This document shows, one piece after another, positions 45,176 to 53,647 of a DNA stretch of 64,000 bases. Source of the DNA: UBA7672 sp044224605 (GTDB lineage: Bacteria; Pseudomonadota; Alphaproteobacteria; Caulobacterales; Hyphomonadaceae); the NCBI GenBank assembly GCA_044224605.1, contig JBGAKC010000009.1:62001-126000 (forward strand). The letters run 5' to 3'. The notes under the pieces are model-generated. The model saw only the letters and a list, made by a program, of their open reading frames with translations, was not told where the DNA came from and searched no databases. The translations under genes were made by a program, and so were the position numbers. The first letter of the stretch is position 1. Every line of letters starts with the position of its first letter.

Positions 45176-45580
45176 TCAACCAGGCTGGACGTGAGCAGGG
45201 TCCATGTAGTTGATCGCCCAGTTGTGGCCGTCGAGATCCTCGAAAGCGCGCTGAATCATGAAGCCGTAATCGTTCAGCGGCTCGGCCTTGGCGCCGGCGC
45301 GAATGGCGGCATCGACCAACCTGTGCACGTCCTCTTTCGACTCCACTACAAGAGCGATAAGCACCTCGGTGCTGCCGGCCGTATCGGTGATGGACTTCTC
45401 GGTGAACTGATTGAACTTCTCGTGGGTGAGGAGCATGCAGTAGATCTGGTCGCTGATCACCATGCTTGCGGCGGTCTCGTCCGTGAACTGCTTGTTGAAA
45501 GTCCAGCCAAGTTCCGAAAAGAACGCCGTCGATCGCTTGATGTCCTTGACCGGCAGATTGAGGAATATCTTGGTCGACAT
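45176..45580 (-). CDS. Small VOC-superfamily protein
   Basis: A 134-aa single-domain glyoxalase-like protein. Features are MSTKIFLNLPVKDIKRS, TAFFSELGWTFN, a middle strand MVISDQIYCMLLTHEKF and a terminal FEDLDGHNWAINYMDP. The full set of metal ligands is not evident, so catalytic activity is uncertain. GGGAG precedes the ATG. It is the last gene of the minus-strand catabolic operon. Confidence 0.83.
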   Translation of the reverse strand: MSTKIFLNLPVKDIKRSTAFFSELGWTFNKQFTDETAASMVISDQIYCMLLTHEKFNQFTEKSITDTAGSTEVLIALVVESKEDVHRLVDAAIRAGAKAEPLNDYGFMIQRAFEDLDGHNWAINYMDPAHVQPG

Positions 45581-45700
45581 GGGCAGGCTCCCTTCCGTGT
45601 TCCGGCCACATTGGCCCCTTTCGTCCCAAGGACGCATGAACAATCTCCAGACCGACATCTGGCCTGGTAATTCCTGCAATTCATGCTGGGCAGGCGGCCG

Positions 45701-46378
45701 TCAGTCCGGAAAGCCCCGGAAAACTGTCGCTTCATCGACCGACTTGCGGCGGGAGACGACGGCATTAGCCGGGAAGCTATCATCTGGCCAGCCCATGGCG
45801 ATGCAGATCATGATGACCTGATCGTCGGGGATCTGGGCATGTTCGCGCACTACGGGCGATTGCATGATGCCCTGGCTGTTGATCACGCAGCCCAGGCCGC
45901 GCGACCAAGCGGCGTTGACGATCGCGTTGGCGACTGCGCCGCAATCGAACGGGGCGATGTCGCCGCCGTGGATCGAGCGGTCGTAGGTGACGACAATCGC
46001 GACAGGCGCGTCGAACTGGCGGAAGCCGCGCAGGACCCAATCCTGGCGCTTCTGCTTGTTGTCGCGTTCGATGTTCATCGCGGCGAACAGCTGTTTGGCG
46101 ATCTCGATCTGGCGTTCGCGGTGGGCGCCGGCGTATTCGCCGTGAATGCGGAATTCGCGCGAGTGCGGGATGCCGGCGAGGTTGCGCTCGGTGTTGCCGT
46201 CGCGAATGCGGTCGAGGACTTCGCCGGCGACGACGTAGAAATTCCACGGCTGCGTGTTGAGCGAGGATGGCGCGCGCATGGCGAGCTCCAGCACCTCGCG
46301 GATGAGCGCCTTGGGGACCGGTTCGGGCTTGTAACCGCGAATGCTGCGGCGGCCGCGGACGACGTCATCGTATTCCAT
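45701..46378 (-). CDS. Nitroreductase-family flavoprotein
   Basis: A 225-aa FMN-dependent NAD(P)H oxidoreductase. The N-terminal FMN-binding signature RRSIRGYKPEPVP and the following APSSLNTQPWNFYVV are characteristic; the later IMICIAMGWPDD and near-terminal fold are also typical. A possible substrate is a nitro group, quinone or enone; the gene's place in a CoA-ligase/flavin-monooxygenase operon makes a reductive step on an aromatic or unsaturated acid more likely than nitro-drug reduction. GGAG lies seven bases before the ATG. Confidence 0.9.
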   Translation of the reverse strand: MEYDDVVRGRRSIRGYKPEPVPKALIREVLELAMRAPSSLNTQPWNFYVVAGEVLDRIRDGNTERNLAGIPHSREFRIHGEYAGAHRERQIEIAKQLFAAMNIERDNKQKRQDWVLRGFRQFDAPVAIVVTYDRSIHGGDIAPFDCGAVANAIVNAAWSRGLGCVINSQGIMQSPVVREHAQIPDDQVIMICIAMGWPDDSFPANAVVSRRKSVDEATVFRGFPD

Positions 46379-46401
46379 ATGGGATCTCCGGCGGTTTCGC
46401 G

Positions 46402-47982
46402 TCAGATGCTCTTCGACCGGCCAGCCCAGTAGGGTGCGCGGACCTGGGCGCGAAGCACCTTGCCGGCGGCATTGCGGGGCAGGGTGTCAACGAAGTCGAT
46501 CGTGCGCGGGCGCTGGAAGCCGGGCAGCTTGTCCTTCGCGAATTCGAGGATCGACTGCATGGTTTCAACCGAGCGCGCGACGCCGGGCTTCAGTTCGACC
46601 ACGGCCTTGATCTCTTCGCCCCAATCCTCGTTAGGTACGCCGACGACGGCCGCGTCCGCGATGTCGGGGTGGCGGATCAGGATCTCGTCGATCTCGACGG
46701 GATAGATGTTGACGCCGCCTGAGATGATGAGTTCGGCCGTGCGGCCGGTGAGGAAGAGGTCGCCGTCGGCATCGAAGCGGCCCATGTCGCCGAGCGTGAA
46801 CCAGTCGCCGCGATAGCTGGAATCCGTCTTGGCCTGCTCCTTGTAGTATTCGAAGCGCCCGGTGGCCGGGGCCTTCACGTAGATGAGGCCTTCGCCGCCC
46901 TGCGGGACCGGGTTGCCTTCGATGTCCAGGAGCTTGATCTCGACGCCCGGGACGGCCTTGCCGACCGTGCCCGGCTTCTTCAGCCACTCATGCGGACCAA
47001 CGAAAACGCCGCCGCCTTCCGTGGACGAGTAGTATTCGTAGATGGTGGGGCCGAACCATTCCATCATCTGCTGCTTCACATGGGCCGGGCAGGGCGCCGC
47101 GCCATGGATGATCCAGCGCATGGATGAGATATCGTACTTCTTACGCGTCGCCTCCGGCAGCTGGAGCATGCGATGCATCATCGTGGGAACGATGTGGGTG
47201 TGGGTGGCTTTGTAGTCCTGGATCAGCCGGAGAGTTTCCTCAGCATCCCACTTGTCCATCAGAAGGACAGCAACGCCGGCGTTGATCGGGATGACGAAGT
47301 TAATCCCGAGCGGAGCCGCGTGATAAAGCGGGCCGGTGAGCAGCGAGATATCGGTCTTTGGATTCCACTTCGCGGTCTCGTTGCAGATGCCAGTGAGCTG
47401 GGACACGACCGGACGCGTCTTGCGGTAGACGCCCTTGGGGCGGCCCGTGGTGCCCGAAGTGTAGAGCATTGTGGAGCCCGGTTCCGGATTCTCTATGTTC
47501 TCCACGCTCTCGGCAGCGAGGGCCGCGTCGTAGTCGTCAAAGCCGGGGATGGCGCCGGCGAAGGCGAGCTTCACGGCGAGCTTGTCTCCGGCCTTCTCGA
47601 CGGCGGCCGTGGCGCCGGGAACGAAGCGGGCTGAGGCGACCAGGGCTTTTGCATCGCAGTTGTCGACGACGTAGGCGATAAGTTCTGGCGATTGATGCCA
47701 ATTGACGGCTGTGAGGCGGAAGCCGGCGCGCTGAGTGGCGGCCCAGACTTCGGCGAATTCGGGCCCGTTGTGGGCAAGCAAGGCGACGCCGTCGCCGGAC
47801 TTAAGTCCACGTTTGCGAAGCACACGGACGAGCTGGTTGGCATGCGCGTTGAACTCGCGCCAGGTGCGATTACCGTTCTGCGAGATGATGGCTGGCGCAT
47901 CCGGCGTGCGCCGGGCATGGACCGCGACGGTCATGCCGCTGGCCATCAGCTGTTCGTCAGTCAGGCTGTCAGTCTGGCTCAT
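46402..47982 (-). CDS. Acyl-CoA synthetase (AMP-forming), ligase 2
   Basis: A 526-aa ANL-family adenylating enzyme. The P-loop is YTSGTTGRPKGVYRK, the A5 motif YYSSTEGGG, the A7 motif FTLGDMGRFDADGDLFLTGR, and the hinge/A8 AELIISGGVNIYPVEID. The catalytic Lys is in LPRNAAGKVLRAQVR. The ATG at 47982 is preferred over 48027. It is the second ligase of the operon, suggesting two acid substrates or two stages of one pathway. Confidence 0.92.
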   Translation of the reverse strand: MSQTDSLTDEQLMASGMTVAVHARRTPDAPAIISQNGNRTWREFNAHANQLVRVLRKRGLKSGDGVALLAHNGPEFAEVWAATQRAGFRLTAVNWHQSPELIAYVVDNCDAKALVASARFVPGATAAVEKAGDKLAVKLAFAGAIPGFDDYDAALAAESVENIENPEPGSTMLYTSGTTGRPKGVYRKTRPVVSQLTGICNETAKWNPKTDISLLTGPLYHAAPLGINFVIPINAGVAVLLMDKWDAEETLRLIQDYKATHTHIVPTMMHRMLQLPEATRKKYDISSMRWIIHGAAPCPAHVKQQMMEWFGPTIYEYYSSTEGGGVFVGPHEWLKKPGTVGKAVPGVEIKLLDIEGNPVPQGGEGLIYVKAPATGRFEYYKEQAKTDSSYRGDWFTLGDMGRFDADGDLFLTGRTAELIISGGVNIYPVEIDEILIRHPDIADAAVVGVPNEDWGEEIKAVVELKPGVARSVETMQSILEFAKDKLPGFQRPRTIDFVDTLPRNAAGKVLRAQVRAPYWAGRSKSI

Positions 47983-48052
47983 GGATACGCGTTTCCCGCC
48001 CCGGTTTCCGGTTGTTGCCGGGACCATAGAACCGGGGGCAGGGCAGGAGCAA

Positions 48053-49297
48053 TCATGACCGGCCAGTCTCGTTGATCTGAGCCTTCTTCACCGAGGCCGG
48101 AACGACCGGGATTTCGTGGTCGGCGAGCGGCTTCATGTAAGGCTTCCGCGCCATGGCGGCGGCAATATGCGGCGCCAGTTTCTCGGCCTTGCGGCGTTCG
48201 CGGGCGGCGGCTTCGGCCTTGAATTCGGGCATGACCTCGGCGGCGAAGAGTTCAAGAGACTCGCAGATGTGGCGGTGCTGGTTGCGGCCGGCCTGCTGCA
48301 GGAAGATTACCTGATCGACACCGGCGGCCTGGAAAGAGCGGACATGATCCCGGATATCGTCCGGCGTCCCAATGCCGTTGGCGACACGTTCGACATTCTG
48401 GGAAGCGGCGATGATTTCTTCGTCGCGATTGCCGCGCGCCTTCACGAAGTCCGCATAGAGCGTGGATCGGCCAGGTACGGCGTCATGCGCCACGAGCGCG
48501 TTCACCGCGTAGCTGAAGAACTCGAAGCCCTCCTGTCCGCGACGGATGGCTTCGGCGCGGTCGCGGTGGACCGAGAAGTTCGACACCATGGCGATGTTGG
48601 CGTTGACGCTGTGGCCGATCGGCACGCATTCGTCCGACTTGATGATGCCGTAGTAAGTCTCGGCCCAGGTCTGAGCTTCGGCCGGATCGACAAACGAGAA
48701 GGCCAGAGCGCCGAGACCTTTCGAGGCGGCGACCTTGATCGTGTCGCGATTGGTGCAGGCCATCCACATCGGCGGATGCGGCTTCTGCATCGGCTTGGGC
48801 ACCACGTTGCGGCACGGGAAGGAGAAGCTCTTGCCTTCGTAGCCAGGGTAGGGATCCATCACCATCATGTTGGCGATCTGTTCGGCGGCCTCGAGCGCCA
48901 TCGCGCGCTTCTCCTTGGCCGGGATGCCGAAGCCGCCCAGCTCGAGGCGCGTGGCGCCTTCGCCGATGCCGAAGTCGAGCCGGCCGCGTGAGATAATATC
49001 GAGTGTGGCAAGACCCTCGGCGGTGCGCGCGGGATGGTTGTAGTTCGGGATCACCTGACGGATACCGTGGCCGACGCGAATGTTCTTCGTCAGCGCGGCG
49101 CAGGCCGCCAGGAAAACCTCTGGCGCCGAGGAGTGAGAATACTCCTCGAGGAAGTGGTGCTCGACTTCCCACGCATAGTCGTAGCCAAGCCTGTCAGCGA
49201 GGACGACCTGTTCGAGCGCATCGTGGAAGAGGCGCGCTTCGTCGCCTTCATTCCACGGCTTGGGAAGCTGATGCTCGTAGAATATCCCGAACCGCAT
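48053..49297 (-). CDS. Luciferase-like (LLM) flavin-dependent monooxygenase
   Basis: A 414-aa TIM-barrel flavoprotein of the bacterial luciferase/alkanal monooxygenase-like group. Features are MRFGIFYEHQLPKPW, the EVEHHF motif, DIISRGRLDFGIGEG and MWMACTNRDTI. It should use reduced flavin and oxygen to oxidise a carbon or carbonyl in the pathway substrate. The long C-terminal extension (EVMPEFKAEAAARERRKAE) is charged. GGAGG is seven bases before the ATG. It sits between the two CoA ligases. Confidence 0.9.
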   Translation of the reverse strand: MRFGIFYEHQLPKPWNEGDEARLFHDALEQVVLADRLGYDYAWEVEHHFLEEYSHSSAPEVFLAACAALTKNIRVGHGIRQVIPNYNHPARTAEGLATLDIISRGRLDFGIGEGATRLELGGFGIPAKEKRAMALEAAEQIANMMVMDPYPGYEGKSFSFPCRNVVPKPMQKPHPPMWMACTNRDTIKVAASKGLGALAFSFVDPAEAQTWAETYYGIIKSDECVPIGHSVNANIAMVSNFSVHRDRAEAIRRGQEGFEFFSYAVNALVAHDAVPGRSTLYADFVKARGNRDEEIIAASQNVERVANGIGTPDDIRDHVRSFQAAGVDQVIFLQQAGRNQHRHICESLELFAAEVMPEFKAEAAARERRKAEKLAPHIAAAMARKPYMKPLADHEIPVVPASVKKAQINETGRS

Positions 49298-49360
49298 GGC
49301 GTTGCCTCCGCTGGGCCTTGGGGCCAGCTTATGGCCTGCGATCCGGGACGCAACGCACGA

Positions 49361-50911
49361 TCAGGCCGGCGACTTGAATTCGTCACGAAGCTGGCGCTTG
49401 AGCACCTTGCCGATCGAGGAGCGCGGCAGGCTTTCGACGATCGTTGCGTAAGTGAGCCGCTGGGTCTTGCCGACGCGGGCGTTCATCCACTGGCGAAGCT
49501 CCTCTGCCGTGGCGGCAGCTCCGGGGCGCAGCACGATGAAGGCAGCCGGGGTCTCACCCCATTCGCGCGACGGGATGCCGACGACAGCGGACTCGGCCAC
49601 GGCGGGATGCCTCGCGAGTTCGGCCTCGAGGTCGCTCGGATAGACGTTGAAGCCGCCGGTGATGATCATATCCTTCTTGCGGTCCCCAAGAACGATGAAG
49701 CCGTCCTCATCGAAGCGCCCGACATCGCCGGTGCGGATGAAGCGCTCGCCTTCGGGGCTGTACCATTCGGCGTCGGACGTCTTCTTCGGCTGGTTGTGAT
49801 AGCCGGTCATGATCGACATCGACCTGCCGACGATTTCACCGGTCTCGCCGCGTGGCAGCTCCTTGCCATCCTCGCCGATGATGCGGATGTCATGGCCTGG
49901 TGCAGGCTGACCGACCGTGTGCAGCTTGTTCGGGAATTCGTGGGCGCGCAGCAAGCAAGACCCACCGCCCTCCGTCATGCCGTAGATTTCGACAAGGCCG
50001 CCAGGCCAGCGCTTGAGAATGTCGGCCTTGAGATCGGCGGAGAACGGCGCGCTGGTGCAGGTCTTCATGCGATAGCTGGAGAGATCGAAGCTGCCGAAGT
50101 CGGGCAGGTCCATCAGGCGGCGGTATTGCACCGGCACGAGCATGGCGTGCGTGGCGTGGTGTTTCTGCGAGAGCTCCAAAAAGCCACGCGCGTCGAACTT
50201 GCGCATCAGGACAACCGTTCCGCCGCGCACGAGCGCCGGGATCAGGCTGACCAGCGTGGTGTTCGAATAAAGCGGTGTCGAGACGATAGTGATGGCGTCG
50301 GGGCCGTAACCCAGAGCCTCGGCGCGGCGGATATGGCCCCAGCGCATCTTGTGCGGCTGGACGATGCCCTTCGGCGTGCCGGTGGTGCCGGACGAATAGA
50401 TGATGTTGAAGGTCTGGTCCGGATTAAGTGTGACCGGCGTGGGCTTTGCGCCTTCGGGCGCGAGCCAGGATGCAAAGGATGGATTGGCCGAACCTTCGAG
50501 TGCGATGCGCTTCACGGTGAGCTTCTCGACGACGGTGTCGAGTGCGGCGGAGGCGCTGTCGTCGACGAACAGGAGGCCAGCGCCGCAGTCGCGGACCATC
50601 GCGGCGAGCTGTTCGGCGGTGGATGAAGGGGCGAGCGGGCAGGCGGCGGCGCCGACGCGAAGGGTCGCAACATAGAGCGTCACGTATTCGATCGAGGGCG
50701 GGCCGCACATGGCGACTGCGCCATTGTTGCCCACGCCATCGCGCTGGAGCGCTGCGGCGGCACGGTCGATGAGCGCATCGAACTGGGCGAAGGTGAGCGC
50801 GCGGTCGCCGTCGATGACGGCCGTATGGTTCGGGCGTTCCTGCGCGTGGGCGCGGATCAGGTCCGGCATGGTGGCGAAGGACTGATCAAGCATCTGGGCG
50901 GCGGTGGTCAT
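49361..50911 (-). CDS. Acyl-CoA synthetase (AMP-forming), ligase 1
   Basis: A 516-aa ANL-family enzyme. Motifs are YSSGTTGTPKGIVQPHK, EIYGMTEGGG, RTGDVGRFDEDGFIVLGDRK, IITGGFNVYPSDLE and the catalytic Lys in SIGKVLKRQLRDEF. It forms the acyl-CoA via an acyl adenylate; the substrate is not evident. It starts ten bases after the enoyl-CoA hydratase stop, so the two are translated together. Confidence 0.92.
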   Translation of the reverse strand: MTTAAQMLDQSFATMPDLIRAHAQERPNHTAVIDGDRALTFAQFDALIDRAAAALQRDGVGNNGAVAMCGPPSIEYVTLYVATLRVGAAACPLAPSSTAEQLAAMVRDCGAGLLFVDDSASAALDTVVEKLTVKRIALEGSANPSFASWLAPEGAKPTPVTLNPDQTFNIIYSSGTTGTPKGIVQPHKMRWGHIRRAEALGYGPDAITIVSTPLYSNTTLVSLIPALVRGGTVVLMRKFDARGFLELSQKHHATHAMLVPVQYRRLMDLPDFGSFDLSSYRMKTCTSAPFSADLKADILKRWPGGLVEIYGMTEGGGSCLLRAHEFPNKLHTVGQPAPGHDIRIIGEDGKELPRGETGEIVGRSMSIMTGYHNQPKKTSDAEWYSPEGERFIRTGDVGRFDEDGFIVLGDRKKDMIITGGFNVYPSDLEAELARHPAVAESAVVGIPSREWGETPAAFIVLRPGAAATAEELRQWMNARVGKTQRLTYATIVESLPRSSIGKVLKRQLRDEFKSPA

Positions 50912-50921
50912 GTATACAGTC

Positions 50922-51707
50922 TCACTTGCCGGTGAAGGTTGGGACGCGACGTTCGCGGAAGGCGGCGCGGCCTTCCTTGAAGTCGTCGCTGTCGAAACAG
51001 ATGTCGACGGCGCGCTGGGCTTCCTCGCGCAACGCCGGGTTCATCGCGGCACGACTGGCGAGCTTGGCCGCAGCAACGCTAAGCGGGGCCAAACCGGCGG
51101 TCATCGCCGCCATGCTACGGATCTCGGCCTCGAGATGTAGCGCCGGGACGATGCGGTTGACGAACCCGGCTTGCAGCGCCTCCTGCGCCGTGAAGTGTCG
51201 CGCCGTCGCCAGCATCTCCACCGCAATGCCGCGGCCGACGATGGATTGCAGGCGCGCGAAGTTGTCGAGCTCGTAGCCGAGGCCGAGCTTGCCGGCCGGC
51301 ACGCCAAAGCGCGAGTTTTCCGAACAGATGCGGATATCGCACGCACTGGCGATCACCATCCCGCCGCCGATGCAGAAGCCGTTGATCATCGCGACGACCG
51401 GGACCTTTGCCTCGACCAGAGACGCCGTGGCGGCGCTGACGGCTTGCGTGAAGGGCCTGTTGGACGAAGCGTCGTTCCGCTGCACGTCGAACTCGGCGAT
51501 GTCGGCCCCCGAGATGAAGGCCTTCTCGCCCGCGCCCTTGACCACGATCAGTCGCGTCTGCGGGTTGGACGTCAGACTGGCAACGGCGGCGGGCAGGTCG
51601 TCCCACATGCCCCGCCGGACGGCATTGAGCCGTTCGGGCTGGTTGAACGTGATCCAACCGATGTGGCCGTCCTGCGCCGCTATCAGCCGTCCGCCGGCGT
51701 ATTCCAT
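50922..51707 (-). CDS. Enoyl-CoA hydratase/isomerase family protein
   Basis: A 261-aa crotonase-fold protein, first gene of the minus-strand operon. The oxyanion-hole segments are FISGADIAEF and NGFCIGGGMVIAS; the crotonase signature appears as IASACDIRICSENSRFGVPA. The second catalytic glutamate position of ECH is replaced or shifted in the ENSRFGVPAGKLGLGYE region, so isomerase, hydrolase or lyase chemistry is also possible. The ATG at 51707 is chosen; the upstream in-phase frame lacks family similarity. Confidence 0.88.
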   Translation of the reverse strand: MEYAGGRLIAAQDGHIGWITFNQPERLNAVRRGMWDDLPAAVASLTSNPQTRLIVVKGAGEKAFISGADIAEFDVQRNDASSNRPFTQAVSAATASLVEAKVPVVAMINGFCIGGGMVIASACDIRICSENSRFGVPAGKLGLGYELDNFARLQSIVGRGIAVEMLATARHFTAQEALQAGFVNRIVPALHLEAEIRSMAAMTAGLAPLSVAAAKLASRAAMNPALREEAQRAVDICFDSDDFKEGRAAFRERRVPTFTGK

Positions 51708-51764
51708 GGGTAAGAGCCCTGAATCACATGCCTGTTCGCTGCGTTGACCCACCCGGACAACGCC

Positions 51765-51774
51765 GTTACGTAAC
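51765..51774. promoter_or_regulatory. Perfect 10-bp palindrome upstream of the catabolic operon
   Basis: GTTACGTAAC lies 58 bases upstream of the enoyl-CoA hydratase start, in the divergent gap with the XdhC gene. Short palindromes of this kind are typical operator cores for TetR/FadR-type repressors, but no regulator gene is present here, so the assignment is tentative. Confidence 0.35.
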
Positions 51775-51956
51775 TGACTTAAGCGCCTAGGCCGGTTGCC
51801 GTTGGGGAGGCAAGAGGCGGCGCGAGCGGGAAGACAGAAAACACGGCGCTGAGCCATCGCCGCACCCGCAAAAGGGGAGTTAGCGCCGCGCCGGGTAGGT
51901 TCGCCCGCCGGAGATCAAGACGTGACCGAAGTGGTGTTCCTGCAGGTCGCCTGTCC

Positions 51957-52922
51957 ATGAGCGACCGCCAACTGCCTCCCGGCCTGACCGGCGATCTGGA
52001 CGTGCTGGCCTTTGCCGAGGCCGAGCTGGCGGCCGGACGGCCGGCGGCGCTGATTACCGTCAGCAACCTCGACGGACCCTTCTCGCGACCTTTGGGCGCA
52101 CAGCTGGCCGTGGCCGGCGACAAACGTTTCGCAGGCAGCATTTCCGGCGGATGCCTCGAACAGGCGCTTACCGAGGAAGCGCAGATCGCCATGAAGGAAG
52201 GCACAAACCGCACGCTGCGTTATGGCACGGGCTCGCCATACCTTGATGTGCGCCTGCCGTGCGGCGGCGGGATCGATCTCTACGTTGACGTGAATGTGGA
52301 CCGCGCGACACTGCAACGCGCGATTGCGCTTGGCCGTGCGCGCCGTAGCTTCGCGATGGTGTTCGATCCTGTTTCGACGCGCTCGTCGTTGCGGATCGAG
52401 GACAAAACGGTTGAAGCGAAGCCCGGCGAATTCGTGCGGCGCTTCGACCCGAAACTCCGGATCGTGCTGGCGGGGCGTGGATGGGAGATCGTGGCGATGA
52501 GCCAGTTGGCCCAGACGGCCGATTGCGAACTGGTGGTGGCAAGCCAGGAGTCCGCGACGCTTGAGTTCTGCCGTCCGTATGCCGACCAGCTGATCCAGCT
52601 GAGTGTGCCGCGCGCCGTGCCCGATTTGCCGCTCGACGCGGATACGGCGGTGGCGTGCCTGTTCCACGAACACGAATGGGAAGGCCAGCTGCTGCTCAAT
52701 GCCTTGCGTAGCCCGGCCTTTTATGTCGGCGCACTTGGCTCGAGGCAGACGCAGCGCCGGCGCGTCGAAGTGCTGGAAGCGCTGGGCGCCACGGCTGCCG
52801 AGCTTGGACGCCTCAAGGGGCCGATCGGGCTTTTTCCGTCGCAGGACCCGCGCTCGCTGGCGGTGTCGGCACTGGCCGAGATCGTGAAGGTTCGCACCGC
52901 TGGCCGTGGAGGCGTTCAATGA
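51957..52922 (+). CDS. XdhC/CoxI-family molybdenum-cofactor maturation protein
   Basis: A 321-aa protein with the XdhC N-terminal domain (AALITVSNLDGPFSRPLGAQ, SISGGCLEQAL, VRLPCGGGIDLYVD) and the C-terminal NAD(P)-binding-like domain (IVLAGRGWEIVAMSQLA, AFYVGALGSRQTQRRR). XdhC proteins bind Moco and add the terminal sulfur for xanthine-oxidase-family hydroxylases. It overlaps the next gene (ATGA). No molybdenum hydroxylase subunit is in the window. Confidence 0.9.
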   Translation: MSDRQLPPGLTGDLDVLAFAEAELAAGRPAALITVSNLDGPFSRPLGAQLAVAGDKRFAGSISGGCLEQALTEEAQIAMKEGTNRTLRYGTGSPYLDVRLPCGGGIDLYVDVNVDRATLQRAIALGRARRSFAMVFDPVSTRSSLRIEDKTVEAKPGEFVRRFDPKLRIVLAGRGWEIVAMSQLAQTADCELVVASQESATLEFCRPYADQLIQLSVPRAVPDLPLDADTAVACLFHEHEWEGQLLLNALRSPAFYVGALGSRQTQRRRVEVLEALGATAAELGRLKGPIGLFPSQDPRSLAVSALAEIVKVRTAGRGGVQ

Positions 52923-53641
52923 GCGTCGCCATGAACCGAACAGCGATCGTGATGCTGGCCTCGGGCCTGTCGCGCCGCTATGGACGCAAGGACAAGATGC
53001 TGGCGGATCTCGGCGGCCAGCCGTTGATCGAACATGCGGCGCACATGATCACCGATCTGGAGCCATTGACGCGTGTGGCCGTGTGTCCGTCCGACCGGCC
53101 ACAGATCGGCGAGCGGCTGATCAATCGCTTCGTCATCGCCGTTAACAAGAAGCCCAAGATGGGCCTTGGGCATTCGATCGCCGTCGGCGTGAACGTGGCG
53201 CTGCAGTTCAAGCCCGATGCGATCCTGCTGGTGATGGGCGACATGCCGTTCGTGGAGTCGTGGATCCTCGAAGGCGTCGTGGCGCGCCTCGGTGCAGGCG
53301 TGGACATCGTGCACTCGGGCGGCGCGACCAGCGTGCGGCCGCCAACCGTGTTCGGTCCGGCGTGCTTCGACCAGCTGGCGGCGCTCGACGGAGACGATGG
53401 CGCGAAGCGGATCATCGGGCAGGGTGGCTACAACGTTGTCGGCTTCAGCGCGCCGGCGCCGCTGCTGATCGACGTGGACACGAAGGAAGACCTCGACCTG
53501 GCGCGGGCGCAGCTGGCAATCCGGGAACGCTATGAGCGTGCGGACCAGCCGACAGTGGCGGCGGCCGAACAGCTGGACATCGCGCCGATCGATCTCGGGC
53601 ATGCGCGAACGGCGGGTGTGGGTTTCGGGGCGCGCAGGTAA
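52919..53641 (+). CDS. MocA/MobA-like molybdopterin nucleotidyltransferase
   Basis: A 240-aa GT-A-fold nucleotidyltransferase. The N-terminal signature is IVMLASGLSRRYGRKDKML (a variant of LAxGxSxRxGxxK), followed by LLVMGDMPFV (GDMP). It most resembles MocA-type CTP:molybdopterin cytidylyltransferases, which feed xanthine-oxidase-type enzymes. It is translationally coupled to the XdhC gene. A C-terminal extension (QPTVAAAEQLDIAPIDLGHA) is unusual. Confidence 0.85.
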   Translation: MSVAMNRTAIVMLASGLSRRYGRKDKMLADLGGQPLIEHAAHMITDLEPLTRVAVCPSDRPQIGERLINRFVIAVNKKPKMGLGHSIAVGVNVALQFKPDAILLVMGDMPFVESWILEGVVARLGAGVDIVHSGGATSVRPPTVFGPACFDQLAALDGDDGAKRIIGQGGYNVVGFSAPAPLLIDVDTKEDLDLARAQLAIRERYERADQPTVAAAEQLDIAPIDLGHARTAGVGFGARR

Positions 53642-53647
53642 GGGCGC

